Source of the DNA: Flavobacteriales bacterium UBA1958
GTDB taxonomy: Bacteria > Bacteroidota > Bacteroidia > Flavobacteriales_D > Sanyastnellaceae
Length of the DNA: 56,426 nucleotides
NCBI GenBank assembly: GCA_002336675.1
Contig: DDEI01000066.1
Location: 1-56,426 of the forward strand
Direction of reading: 5' to 3'
Shown here piece by piece: positions 25,919 through 34,073 of the stretch (its first letter is position 1; each line of letters opens with the position of its first letter). A program made the translations under genes and the position numbers. Under the pieces are notes generated by a model that saw only the letters and a list, made by a program, of their open reading frames with translations, was not told the DNA's origin and did no database searches.

Positions 25919-26123
25919 AAATGACGATTTTCACTCAAACTTCGAGTAGTTTTACTTTATTTTTTCTAACAGGTGCGCCAATGCGTTTAATATTAACCCC
26001 TCGGCTCGGGCTGCATCTTTAATATGGGTCGGCCTTGATTCTTAACCTTAACTTTTAAAATTCATTTTTAATTATATCACAGAAACAAAAAACAATACCA
26101 TAAACAGGGTATTTTTCAATTAC

Positions 26124-26144
26124 TATTTAGAAGTATTCTAAATA
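26124..26144. promoter_or_regulatory. Perfect inverted repeat upstream of suf operon (operator candidate)
   Basis: Arms TATTTAGAA (26124-26132) and TTCTAAATA (26136-26144) are perfect inverted copies separated by GTA. Read as 7-1-7 (TTAGAAG-T-ATTCTAA) it is close to Fur/PerR-family boxes. It sits just upstream of the -7-like box and would cover the -33 region, the position of a repressor site. The regulator is unknown (Fur family or an Rrf2 protein such as IscR/SufR). Confidence 0.55.
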
Positions 26145-26151
26145 AAATATT

Positions 26152-26159
26152 TATCTTTA
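26152..26159 (+). promoter_or_regulatory. Probable -7 box TATCTTTA of the suf operon
   Basis: TATCTTTA is one base from TAnnTTTG and lies 24 bases before the sufA ATG, directly downstream of the inverted repeat. Confidence 0.4.
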
Positions 26160-26183
26160 CAACGCGTAAAAAGCACAGTAAAA

Positions 26184-26507
26184 ATGATAAAAGTTAAAGA
26201 TTCAGCACGCATACAAGCCATAAGATTGATGGCTGAAGAAGGGCTCAAAGAAGCTTTCATTAGAGTAGGTGTCGATGGCGGAGGCTGTTCAGGGTTAATG
26301 TATCAACTTACGTTTGATAATGTGATGAAAGATGGAGACCAGTCTTTTGAAGATAATGGCGTGAAGGTGGTAGTTGATAAAAAGAGCTTCCTCTATCTAG
26401 TGGGCACTGAGTTAGATTACTCTGGTGGACTTAACGGAAAAGGATTTGTGTTTCACAACCCTAATGCGAATAGAACTTGTGGATGTGGAGAGAGTTTCTC
26501 CCTTTAA
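26184..26507 (+). CDS. SufA/IscA-type Fe-S cluster carrier
   Basis: 107 residues of the HesB/IscA/ErpA family, with the three conserved cysteines in DGGGCSGLMY (Cys35) and NRTCGCGESF (Cys99, Cys101). A-type carriers receive a cluster from the SufBCD scaffold and deliver it to apoproteins. The first gene of the suf operon, 12 bases before sufB, which supports SufA over ErpA. Confidence 0.9.
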   Translation: MIKVKDSARIQAIRLMAEEGLKEAFIRVGVDGGGCSGLMYQLTFDNVMKDGDQSFEDNGVKVVVDKKSFLYLVGTELDYSGGLNGKGFVFHNPNANRTCGCGESFSL

Positions 26508-26519
26508 AATTAGACGGAC

Positions 26520-27965
26520 ATGGCTTACGAAGGAGATGAATTATTAGAGGAAGTAACCAAGAAGGAATATGAGTTTGGTTTTGTTACAGATATAGAGTCT
26601 GATAAGATACCTAACGGATTAAATGAAGACGTTATTCGTTTGATTTCTACAAAGAAAGATGAGCCAAAGTGGTTGTTAGACTGGAGATTAGATGCTTTTA
26701 AAGCATGGAAAAAAATGACAGAGCCAGAGTGGGCTCACGTAAATTATGCCAAACCAGATTTTCAATCAATTTCTTACTATTCTGCACCAAAGCAGAAAGT
26801 TTTATTGGATTCACTAGATGATGTAGACCCTGAATTGAGAAAAACCATGGATAAGCTTGGCATCTCTACTGAAGAGCAGAAAAGACTGCAAGGAGTAGCC
26901 GTAGATTTCGTGATGGATTCTGTCAGTGTTGCCACTTCTTTTAAGGAAAAGTTAGGAGAGTTAGGAATCATATTTATGTCTATTTCAGAGGCTGTTAAGG
27001 AGCACCCTGAGTTAGTAAAGAAGTATATAGGTTCTGTAGTTACAAAAAAAGATAATTTTTATGCAGCGCTTAATTCCGCTGTGTTTACAGATGGTTCATT
27101 CTGCTACATTCCAAAAGGAGTAAAATGTCCGATGGAGCTTTCTACATATTTCAGAATTAACGAAGCAGGAACAGGACAGTTCGAAAGAACATTACTAATA
27201 GCGGATGAGGGCAGCCACGTGAGTTACTTAGAAGGTTGTACCGCCCCACAAAGAGATGAAAATCAACTTCATGCAGCGGTTGTGGAGCTAGTAGCATTAG
27301 ACGATGCTGAGATAAAATATTCTACAGTTCAGAACTGGTATCCGGGAGATGCCACTGGAAAAGGTGGGATTTTCAATTTTGTAACTAAAAGAGGGATCTG
27401 CCAGAAGAACGCAAAAATCTCTTGGACTCAAGTAGAAACTGGCTCTGCTGTAACATGGAAATACCCAAGTTGCATTCTGAAAGGAGATAACAGTGTAGGT
27501 GAGTTTTATTCTGTAGCTGTAACTAATAATTACCAGCAAGCAGATACTGGAACTAAGATGATTCACATCGGGAAAAACACCAAAAGTACCATCATCTCCA
27601 AAGGAATCTCAGCTGGTAAAAGTCAAAATTCTTATAGAGGATTGGTACAGATAAATAAGTCTGCAGATAATGCCAGAAACTTTAGTCAGTGTGACTCTCT
27701 GTTAATGACAGATACTTCAGGAGCACATACGTTTCCATATATAGAGGTAAAGAATCACACTGCTAAGGTAGAGCACGAGGCAACGACTTCTAAAATAGGA
27801 GAAGAGCAATTGTTCTATTGCAAGCAGAGAGGATTGAACGAAGAAAAGGCTATTAGCATGATAGTAAATGGCTACGCTAAAGACGTACTTAATAAGCTTC
27901 CAATGGAGTTCGCGGTAGAAGCTCAGAAGCTTTTGGCTATTTCGCTTGAAGGCTCGGTAGGATAG
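26520..27965 (+). CDS. sufB: Fe-S cluster assembly scaffold SufB
   Basis: 481 residues. Typical SufB features: the N-terminal helical part, the core with NSAVFTDGSFCYIPKGVKCP and ELSTYFRINEAGTGQFERT, LEGCTAPQRDENQLHAAVVEL, and a right-handed beta-helix ending with QCDSLLM and HEATTSKIGEEQLFYCKQRG. The conserved Cys in EGCTAP and in QCDS are the positions proposed to carry the nascent cluster or persulfide. It forms SufBC2D with the next two genes. There is a 179-base gap before sufC with a 7-bp inverted repeat at the stop codon. Confidence 0.96.
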   Translation: MAYEGDELLEEVTKKEYEFGFVTDIESDKIPNGLNEDVIRLISTKKDEPKWLLDWRLDAFKAWKKMTEPEWAHVNYAKPDFQSISYYSAPKQKVLLDSLDDVDPELRKTMDKLGISTEEQKRLQGVAVDFVMDSVSVATSFKEKLGELGIIFMSISEAVKEHPELVKKYIGSVVTKKDNFYAALNSAVFTDGSFCYIPKGVKCPMELSTYFRINEAGTGQFERTLLIADEGSHVSYLEGCTAPQRDENQLHAAVVELVALDDAEIKYSTVQNWYPGDATGKGGIFNFVTKRGICQKNAKISWTQVETGSAVTWKYPSCILKGDNSVGEFYSVAVTNNYQQADTGTKMIHIGKNTKSTIISKGISAGKSQNSYRGLVQINKSADNARNFSQCDSLLMTDTSGAHTFPYIEVKNHTAKVEHEATTSKIGEEQLFYCKQRGLNEEKAISMIVNGYAKDVLNKLPMEFAVEAQKLLAISLEGSVG

Positions 27966-27990
27966 ATGTCCGGGCTCTTAACCCCTACCG
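27955..27990 (+). other. Long-loop inverted repeat at the sufB stop codon
   Basis: CGGTAGG (27955-27961) and CCTACCG (27984-27990) are perfect inverted copies around a 22-base loop spanning the sufB stop. No T run follows, so it is not a normal terminator. It might protect the mRNA 3' end or tune sufB against sufCD. It may also be chance. Confidence 0.25.
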
Positions 27991-28144
27991 TTCATTATTA
28001 TTAGATTAGAGTTAACAACATACAGACTTACCAGCCAGCTATTCTCTTTGAATAGAAGTGTGGAAAAACAGAAAAATAATAGAAATATCCGGCTCTTGAG
28101 CGTTAATCAGAGAGTAGTGGGTCTAGAATACAAAGGAAACAAAT

Positions 28145-28894
28145 ATGATTTCAATAAAGAATTTACACGCAGAAGTAGAAGGAAATAAAATCTTAAAAGG
28201 CTTAAATCTAGAAGTGAAAGCTGGAGAGGTTCACGCTATAATGGGGCCTAATGGAAGTGGAAAAAGTACTCTAGCGTCTGTATTGGCGGGGAACGAGGCG
28301 TATGAAGTGACAGAAGGCACTGTAGATTTCGATGGAGCAGATTTACTCGATTTGGATGTCGATGAGAGAGCTAAGGAAGGAATGTTTTTAGCTTTTCAGT
28401 ATCCGGTAGAAATTCCAGGAGTAAGTAATATCAATTTTCTGAAAGCTGCGCTGAATGAGAAAAGAGCTCATCAAGGATTAGAGCCTATAAAGGCAAAAGA
28501 TTTTTTGGCCTTGGTTCAAGAGAAATCAGAATTAGTGGAATTAGCAGGAAAATTAAAAAATCGTTCGGTAAATGAAGGTTTCTCAGGAGGAGAAAAGAAG
28601 CGAAATGAGATTTTTCAGATGGCTATGCTTGACCCGAAATTTGCCATTCTAGATGAAACAGACTCAGGTTTGGATATAGATGCATTAAAAGTAGTTTCTC
28701 ACGGAGTAAATTCTATGAGGAGTACAGAAAGAGCTTTCCTTGTTATTACTCATTACCAGAGACTTTTAGATTACATTGTTCCTGATTTTGTACATGTGCT
28801 GTACAATGGTAAAATCATCAAGACTGGTCCTAAGGAATTAGCGCTAGAGTTGGAAGAAAAAGGATACGATTGGTTAATAGAAGAAACAGTTTAA
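28145..28894 (+). CDS. sufC: Fe-S assembly ATPase SufC
   Basis: 249 residues, an ABC-type ATPase. Walker A is GPNGSGKST (34-42), the Q-loop region LAFQYPVEIPGVSN is characteristic of SufC, the SufC-type signature is FSGGEKKRNEIFQMA, Walker B FAILDETDSGLDIDALK, and the switch His is in VITHYQRLLDYI. It powers conformational change of the SufB-SufD scaffold. One base separates its stop from the sufD start. Confidence 0.97.
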   Translation: MISIKNLHAEVEGNKILKGLNLEVKAGEVHAIMGPNGSGKSTLASVLAGNEAYEVTEGTVDFDGADLLDLDVDERAKEGMFLAFQYPVEIPGVSNINFLKAALNEKRAHQGLEPIKAKDFLALVQEKSELVELAGKLKNRSVNEGFSGGEKKRNEIFQMAMLDPKFAILDETDSGLDIDALKVVSHGVNSMRSTERAFLVITHYQRLLDYIVPDFVHVLYNGKIIKTGPKELALELEEKGYDWLIEETV

Positions 28895-28895
28895 G

Positions 28896-30095
28896 ATGAG
28901 CGTAGCAATATTGGTCGAGAAGAAAGAAAAATTCTTACAAGCACTAGAAGCTAACTTCGGTGCCCCAGACTTACTTTCGGTTACTGAAGGATTAGACTTT
29001 CCTACAAGAAGAGCTGAGAAATGGAAATACACACGTGTGAATGCCATTTCTAAAGAAGCCTGGCAGATGGGTGCAGGCGTATTAGATAACTTAGACAGCT
29101 ACAATCCTTTTCCAGAGCTCGACGCAGTTTCTATATACTTAGTAAACGGTCAAGTGGCTTACCTTTCAGAAGAACTCCCAGAGGGTTTGACTATAGAGTC
29201 GGAGCATGATCAAGAGGGAGCCTTGATACGCAAAAATATCTTCACGGCTTTAAACTATGCTCTTAATCCAATAAGCTTGAAAATCAGTGCCGCCAAGAAT
29301 CAAATAATAGTCAAGCCAGTGCACATCATATTCGTGAATTCAGGGGAGTTGACTTCCGCTCAGACAAGAGTAAGGTTAGTAGCCGAACAGAGCAGTTTTC
29401 TGCATGTAATGGAATCATTTGTTTCTGCAGACAGTGCCAAGAAATGGGTAAGTCATGTGAATGAATCTGATGTCCAGGCCAATGCCAAATTGACAATTTC
29501 TAAATGGCAAGCTCTAGGAGAGAAGGGCTACATGATGACACATGAGTTTTCTCAGCAGGAAGTAGATTCCACGTATACTTCTAACGTAGTTACCAAAAAC
29601 GGAACTTGGACTAGAAACGATAGTTGGTCTGACTTAAACGGTAAAAACGGAGAGTGTAACCTAAACGGAATTTACCAGCCTACAGGTAAAGAGCATGTAG
29701 ATAATACGACTACTGTGGACCATAAAGTAGCTCATTGTGAGTCTAATGAACTATACAAAGGAGTGATTTACGATGCGTCTACAGGAGTATTTAACGGGAA
29801 AGTATTCGTTAGACCAGATGCTCAGTTGACCAATGCATTTCAGCAGAATTCTAACATAGTAATGACCGAGAACGGGACTATGAATTCTAAGCCGGAGTTA
29901 GAGATTTATGCAGATGACGTGAAGTGTTCACACGGGTCCACTACAGGTCAGTTTGACGATATAGCATTGTTTTATCTCATGGCCCGAGGAATTGCTAGAG
30001 AAAATGCCAAGCTTATGTTGGTTAACGCTTTTTTCCAAGAAGTCTTAGATGAAATGAAGGTAAAAGAGTATGAGGAATCTTTAATAGTTCATTAG
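28896..30095 (+). CDS. sufD: Fe-S assembly protein SufD
   Basis: 399 residues. The N-terminal FPTRRAEKWKYTRV is the standard SufD/SufB helical motif. The beta-helix core follows, with NLNGIYQPTGKEHVDNTTTV and the conserved C-terminal SKPELEIYADDVKCSHGSTTGQ, DDIALFYLMARGI and AFFQEV. The His in CSHG is the residue implicated in cluster building at the SufB-SufD interface. It forms the SufBC2D complex. In many relatives sufS (cysteine desulfurase) and sufE follow; here the next genes are sdhCAB, so the sulfur-donor genes must lie elsewhere. Confidence 0.95.
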   Translation: MSVAILVEKKEKFLQALEANFGAPDLLSVTEGLDFPTRRAEKWKYTRVNAISKEAWQMGAGVLDNLDSYNPFPELDAVSIYLVNGQVAYLSEELPEGLTIESEHDQEGALIRKNIFTALNYALNPISLKISAAKNQIIVKPVHIIFVNSGELTSAQTRVRLVAEQSSFLHVMESFVSADSAKKWVSHVNESDVQANAKLTISKWQALGEKGYMMTHEFSQQEVDSTYTSNVVTKNGTWTRNDSWSDLNGKNGECNLNGIYQPTGKEHVDNTTTVDHKVAHCESNELYKGVIYDASTGVFNGKVFVRPDAQLTNAFQQNSNIVMTENGTMNSKPELEIYADDVKCSHGSTTGQFDDIALFYLMARGIARENAKLMLVNAFFQEVLDEMKVKEYEESLIVH

Positions 30096-30375
30096 GCTAA
30101 TGCTAGAGTGCTGGCAGGAGTTGGTAAATCTCATTATATTCTGTGACTTGGCGGCATTCTTTTACTCAGTTTATGTTTTTCATTAGTGGATTATGAATAG
30201 ATTGAAAGGTGCTGTGAAAATAAAATAATCGCTTGAATTTATTTTGTACTATTAAAAGTATTGGTCTTTCATGAGGGGTTAACAGAGCTCTCAGAAAAGG
30301 TGTAGATCCCATAAATATAGAAATCACAAAATCAAGATATATTTATAACATATCGATTCTAAATAGTAGAAATCC
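30096..30375. other. Intergenic region between sufD and the sdh promoter
   Basis: No established feature. A 28-codon reading frame (30100-30186, ATG five bases after the sufD stop) would encode a short hydrophobic peptide (ELVNLIIFCDLAAFFYSVY), which could be a single membrane helix, but nothing supports its expression. No terminator for the suf operon was seen. Confidence 0.3.
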
Positions 30376-30406
30376 TTTGTCCGCAATCGTTTGGACTTTA
30401 CATTTG
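30376..30406 (+). promoter_or_regulatory. sdh operon promoter (TTTG -33, TACATTTG -7)
   Basis: TTTG at 30376-30379, exactly 19 bases, then TACATTTG at 30399-30406: a near-ideal Bacteroidota promoter. It covers the in-frame TTG at 30391, so translation must begin at the ATG at 30433. Confidence 0.75.
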
Positions 30407-30432
30407 CAGGTAAACCAAAAAAGCACTGTTTA

Positions 30433-31131
30433 ATGGCTAGTAAAGGTCTGTTGAGTTCATCAATCGCTAGAAAGTTCGCTATGGCTCTTTCGGCATTATT
30501 CCTTATTGTATTTCTGTTACAGCATATGTCTATCAATATGTTATCCGTGCTCAGCCCCGATGTGTTTAATGAAGTTTCTGACTTTATGGGGACCAATCCA
30601 TTGGTGCAGTTCGTCTTGCAGCCTGTGTTAATTTTTGGTGTGTGTTTTCATTTTATAGTGGGTTTCATACTAGAGTATAAAAACTGGACTTCTAGAGAGG
30701 TGAAGTATGCAAAGTACAAAGGAAGCGCAAATGCCTCATGGATGAGTCGGAACATGATTATCTCAGGAGTTGTGATCCTTTTATTCTTAGGGCTTCACTT
30801 TTATGATTTCTGGATACATGAGATCACTCACAAATTTATTGAAGGAAAAGACAGCTTCATCGTAAATGGAGAATCTGAATCAGGGTTTAGATTTTACGAA
30901 GAACTGAGACATAAATTCGCTGGAGACTTCCCTAGAATGATTCTTTATATAGTTTCATTTATCTTCCTAGCGCTGCATTTAAACCATGGGTTTGAATCTG
31001 CTTGGCAGTCTATGGGAGCACGCAGCAAAAAATACACTCCAATAATCAAGAAAATCGGAGTAGCTTATTCTGTATTGGTTCCTCTTGGATTCATTTTCAT
31101 AGCAGCTTACCATTACGTAACACAACTTTAA
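30433..31131 (+). CDS. sdhC: Succinate dehydrogenase cytochrome b subunit
   Basis: 232 residues from ATG 30433. Five membrane helices (about 15-37, 53-77, 98-120, 155-177, 203-226) and histidines in LLQHMSINML, GVCFHFIVGF, GLHFYDFW and ALHLNHGF provide the b-heme and quinone sites. This is the single-subunit, di-heme type of anchor (type B, as in Bacillus and Bacteroidota), which replaces separate SdhC and SdhD. It starts the operon sdhCAB, 25 bases before sdhA. Confidence 0.93.
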   Translation: MASKGLLSSSIARKFAMALSALFLIVFLLQHMSINMLSVLSPDVFNEVSDFMGTNPLVQFVLQPVLIFGVCFHFIVGFILEYKNWTSREVKYAKYKGSANASWMSRNMIISGVVILLFLGLHFYDFWIHEITHKFIEGKDSFIVNGESESGFRFYEELRHKFAGDFPRMILYIVSFIFLALHLNHGFESAWQSMGARSKKYTPIIKKIGVAYSVLVPLGFIFIAAYHYVTQL

Positions 31132-31156
31132 TAACCACTTATAAAAGACAAATTAG

Positions 31157-33169
31157 ATGGTACTAGACTCTAAAACTCCAGAAGGTCCTTTAAAAGACAA
31201 GTGGACTAGGCATAAAAACGAAATTGACTTAGTTAACCCAGCCAACAAACGTAACATAGATGTTATAGTAGTAGGAACAGGTTTAGCGGGAGCATCTGCT
31301 TCAGCATCTTTAGCAGAGCTCGGGTATAATGTGAAAACATTCTGTTTCCAAGATTCTCCAAGAAGAGCGCACAGTATAGCAGCTCAAGGGGGGATTAACG
31401 CAGCTAAAAATTACCAGGGAGATGGTGATTCTACTTACAGATTATTTTATGATACTGTAAAAGGAGGAGATTACCGATCTAGAGAATCTAACGTATACAG
31501 ATTAGCTGAGGTCTCAGCTAATATTATTGACCAGTGTGTAGCACAGGGAGTTCCTTTCGCTAGGGATTATGGCGGATTGTTAGACAACCGTTCTTTTGGT
31601 GGAGTTCTAGTAAGTAGAACATTCTATGCCAAAGGGCAGACAGGCCAGCAGTTACTCTTAGGAGCATATTCAGCACTTTCTCGCCAGATAGCCAAAGGGA
31701 AAGTAGAGATGCATAACCGTCATGAGATGCTAGACCTTGTAAAGGTTGACGGAAAAGCCAGAGGAATTATTGCTAGAAACTTGGTTACTGGAGAAATCCA
31801 AAGACACTCTGCTCATGCAGTTGTAATAGCTTCAGGAGGGTATGGAAACGTATTCTTTCTTTCTACCAATGCTATGGGTTCTAACGTAACCGCGGCATGG
31901 AAAGCCCATAAGAAAGGGGCACACATGGCTAATCCGTGTTTTACGCAGATTCACCCCACATGTATTCCAGTTTCAGGAGGATTCCAGTCTAAGCTTACGC
32001 TTATGAGTGAGTCGTTAAGGAACGATGGCAGAATTTGGGTTCCGGCTAAGCTAGCAGACGCAAAGGCTATTCAGGCAGGGACACTTCAGGGAAGAGACAT
32101 TCCTGAAGAAGACAGAGATTATTACCTAGAAAGAAGATACCCGGCATTCGGAAACTTAGTACCTAGAGATGTAGCGTCTAGAGCAGCTAAAGAAAGATGT
32201 GATGAAGGTTTTGGAGTAAATAAAACAGGAGAAGCCGTTTATTTAGATTTCAAATCGGCTATAGCTCGATATGGAAAAGAAGATGCTTTTGTGCATGGGA
32301 ATAAAACCCCTTCAGCAGAAGAAATCCAGACATTAGGAAAAGCGGTGGTGGCCTCTAAGTATGGAAACCTCTTCCAGATGTATGAAAAGATTACAGATGA
32401 GAATCCGTATGAGATGCCTATGAAGATTTATCCAGCGGTACATTATACGATGGGAGGTCTATGGGTAGATTATAATTTGATGACAGATATCCCTGGATGC
32501 TATGCAGCAGGAGAAGCTAATTTCTCTGATCATGGAGCTAACCGTTTAGGGGCTTCGGCACTTATGCAGGGATTAGCAGATGGCTATTTCGTTCTTCCTT
32601 ACACTATAGGAGATTACCTTTCTCACGAGATTAGGACAGGAGAAATAGCTAATGACTCACCAGAGTTTATGCAAGCCGAAAAAGAAGTGAAGGATAAAAT
32701 AGATGGCTTCATAAATGCCAAGGGGGAAAAGCCTGTAGACCATTTCCATATGCGCTTAGGTAAAATTATGTGGGAAAAATGTGGAATGGCTAGAAATGCT
32801 GAAGACCTTCAAAAGGCAATTGACGAAATTAAAGCCCTAAGGATAGAATTCTACGCTAACGTAAGAGTCCCTGGATTAGTAAATGGGGTAAACCAGGAGC
32901 TAGAGAAAGCAGGAAGAGTGGCCGACCTTATGGAGTTGGGAGAGTTGATGTGTAAAGATGCATTGCAACGCACCGAGAGCTGTGGAGGACACTTTAGAGA
33001 GGAGTCGGTAGAAATAGACGGAGAACAGAAAGGAGAGGCGAAGAGGGATGATGAAAACTTCACATTCGTTTCTGCATGGCAATGGAAAGGAGAGTCAGGA
33101 AACCAAGAATTAGTAAAGGAGCCTTTAGAGTTTAAGGATATAGCAGTGAAACAAAGAAGCTACAAATAA
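31157..33169 (+). CDS. sdhA: Succinate dehydrogenase / fumarate reductase flavoprotein subunit
   Basis: 670 residues. The FAD motif is VIVVGTGLAGASASASLAEL (37-56). The covalent flavin His is in RRAHSIAAQGGINAAKN (His72). Substrate-site blocks are THPT-like QIHPTCIP, PRDVASRA, HYTMGGLWVD and GANRLGASALMQGLADGYF. It oxidises succinate to fumarate (TCA cycle, complex II) in the cytoplasmic arm bound to SdhC. Length fits the Bacteroidota type, longer than the E. coli enzyme. Confidence 0.96.
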   Translation: MVLDSKTPEGPLKDKWTRHKNEIDLVNPANKRNIDVIVVGTGLAGASASASLAELGYNVKTFCFQDSPRRAHSIAAQGGINAAKNYQGDGDSTYRLFYDTVKGGDYRSRESNVYRLAEVSANIIDQCVAQGVPFARDYGGLLDNRSFGGVLVSRTFYAKGQTGQQLLLGAYSALSRQIAKGKVEMHNRHEMLDLVKVDGKARGIIARNLVTGEIQRHSAHAVVIASGGYGNVFFLSTNAMGSNVTAAWKAHKKGAHMANPCFTQIHPTCIPVSGGFQSKLTLMSESLRNDGRIWVPAKLADAKAIQAGTLQGRDIPEEDRDYYLERRYPAFGNLVPRDVASRAAKERCDEGFGVNKTGEAVYLDFKSAIARYGKEDAFVHGNKTPSAEEIQTLGKAVVASKYGNLFQMYEKITDENPYEMPMKIYPAVHYTMGGLWVDYNLMTDIPGCYAAGEANFSDHGANRLGASALMQGLADGYFVLPYTIGDYLSHEIRTGEIANDSPEFMQAEKEVKDKIDGFINAKGEKPVDHFHMRLGKIMWEKCGMARNAEDLQKAIDEIKALRIEFYANVRVPGLVNGVNQELEKAGRVADLMELGELMCKDALQRTESCGGHFREESVEIDGEQKGEAKRDDENFTFVSAWQWKGESGNQELVKEPLEFKDIAVKQRSYK

Positions 33170-33200
33170 TTGATATATAGAAGGAATTAAATCAAGTAAA

Positions 33201-33953
33201 ATGAAGTTACTACTTAAGATTTGGAGACAAGACGGACCAAAGGAAAAAGGGCAGATGGTCGATTATAATGTAGACGGAATAGAAGGAGATATGTCTTTCT
33301 TGGAGATGATGGATATCCTAAACTCTCAGTTGATAGAAAAAGGAGAGGAGCCAATTAATTTCGATCATGATTGTAGAGAGGGAATCTGTGGGTCATGCAG
33401 CATGTTCATTAATGGAGAAGCGCACGGACCAGGAAGAAACGTTACAACCTGTCAGCTTCACATGCGGTCGTTTAAAGACGGTGAAACTATTTTTATAGAG
33501 CCATGGAGAGCTAAGGCATTCCCGGTGATTAAGGATTTAATGGTAGACCGTTCAGCATTTGACAGAATTATACAAGCGGGAGGTTATGTATCTGTAAACA
33601 CGTCAGGAAATACTCAGGATGCTAATTCTATTCCTATTCCTAAAGAAGATGCGGATTTAGCATTTGATGCAGCTACATGTATCGGTTGTGGAGCATGTGT
33701 GGCCACGTGTAAAAACGCATCTGCTATGCTATTTACATCAGCTAAAGTTGCTCAGCTTTCACTACTTCCTCAGGGACAAGTAGAAGGAAAAGAGAGAGTA
33801 ATTAACATGGTAAACCAAATGGACCTGGAGGGATTCGGAAACTGCACCAACACCGGAGCATGTGAAGTAGAATGCCCAAAAGGAATTTCTTTAGACAATA
33901 TAGCTCGTATGAACAGAGAGTTCCTTTCGGCTACCGCGAAGGGGAAAAAGTAA
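33201..33953 (+). CDS. sdhB: Succinate dehydrogenase iron-sulfur subunit
   Basis: 250 residues with ligands for three clusters: [2Fe-2S] in CREGICGSC (Cys58, 63, 66) plus CQLH (Cys84); [4Fe-4S] in CIGCGACVATC (160-170); and the third cluster around CTNTGACEVECPKGI near residue 215. It passes electrons from FAD to the quinone site of SdhC. It is the last gene of sdhCAB; a stem-loop without T run lies 14 bases after the stop. Confidence 0.96.
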   Translation: MKLLLKIWRQDGPKEKGQMVDYNVDGIEGDMSFLEMMDILNSQLIEKGEEPINFDHDCREGICGSCSMFINGEAHGPGRNVTTCQLHMRSFKDGETIFIEPWRAKAFPVIKDLMVDRSAFDRIIQAGGYVSVNTSGNTQDANSIPIPKEDADLAFDAATCIGCGACVATCKNASAMLFTSAKVAQLSLLPQGQVEGKERVINMVNQMDLEGFGNCTNTGACEVECPKGISLDNIARMNREFLSATAKGKK

Positions 33954-33966
33954 TTCTCTTAATTAG

Positions 33967-33987
33967 AAGTATTCACTTCGAGTACTT
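33967..33987 (+). terminator. Weak stem-loop after sdhB
   Basis: AAGTATTC and GAGTACTT pair over 8 bp (one G-T pair) around ACTTC. No T run follows, so it may stabilise the mRNA end rather than terminate. Confidence 0.35.
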
Positions 33988-34073
33988 TAGACACTAAGCC
34001 TGTATTTACTAATGTACAATGATTTATATTTATGCTAGAATATGGCGTTTAAAATAAAAAATCAAGATATAAA

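Noticed and set aside
27966..28144. Possible small RNA or tRNA in the sufB-sufC gap
   Set aside because: No cloverleaf or TTCGAATC-type T-loop, no terminator; only a weak inverted repeat at the sufB stop.
33963..33987. TTAGAAGTATTC after sdhB, the same 12 bases as in the suf inverted repeat
   Set aside because: The second half of the suf palindrome is not present; here the sequence is explained by a local stem-loop (33967-33987).
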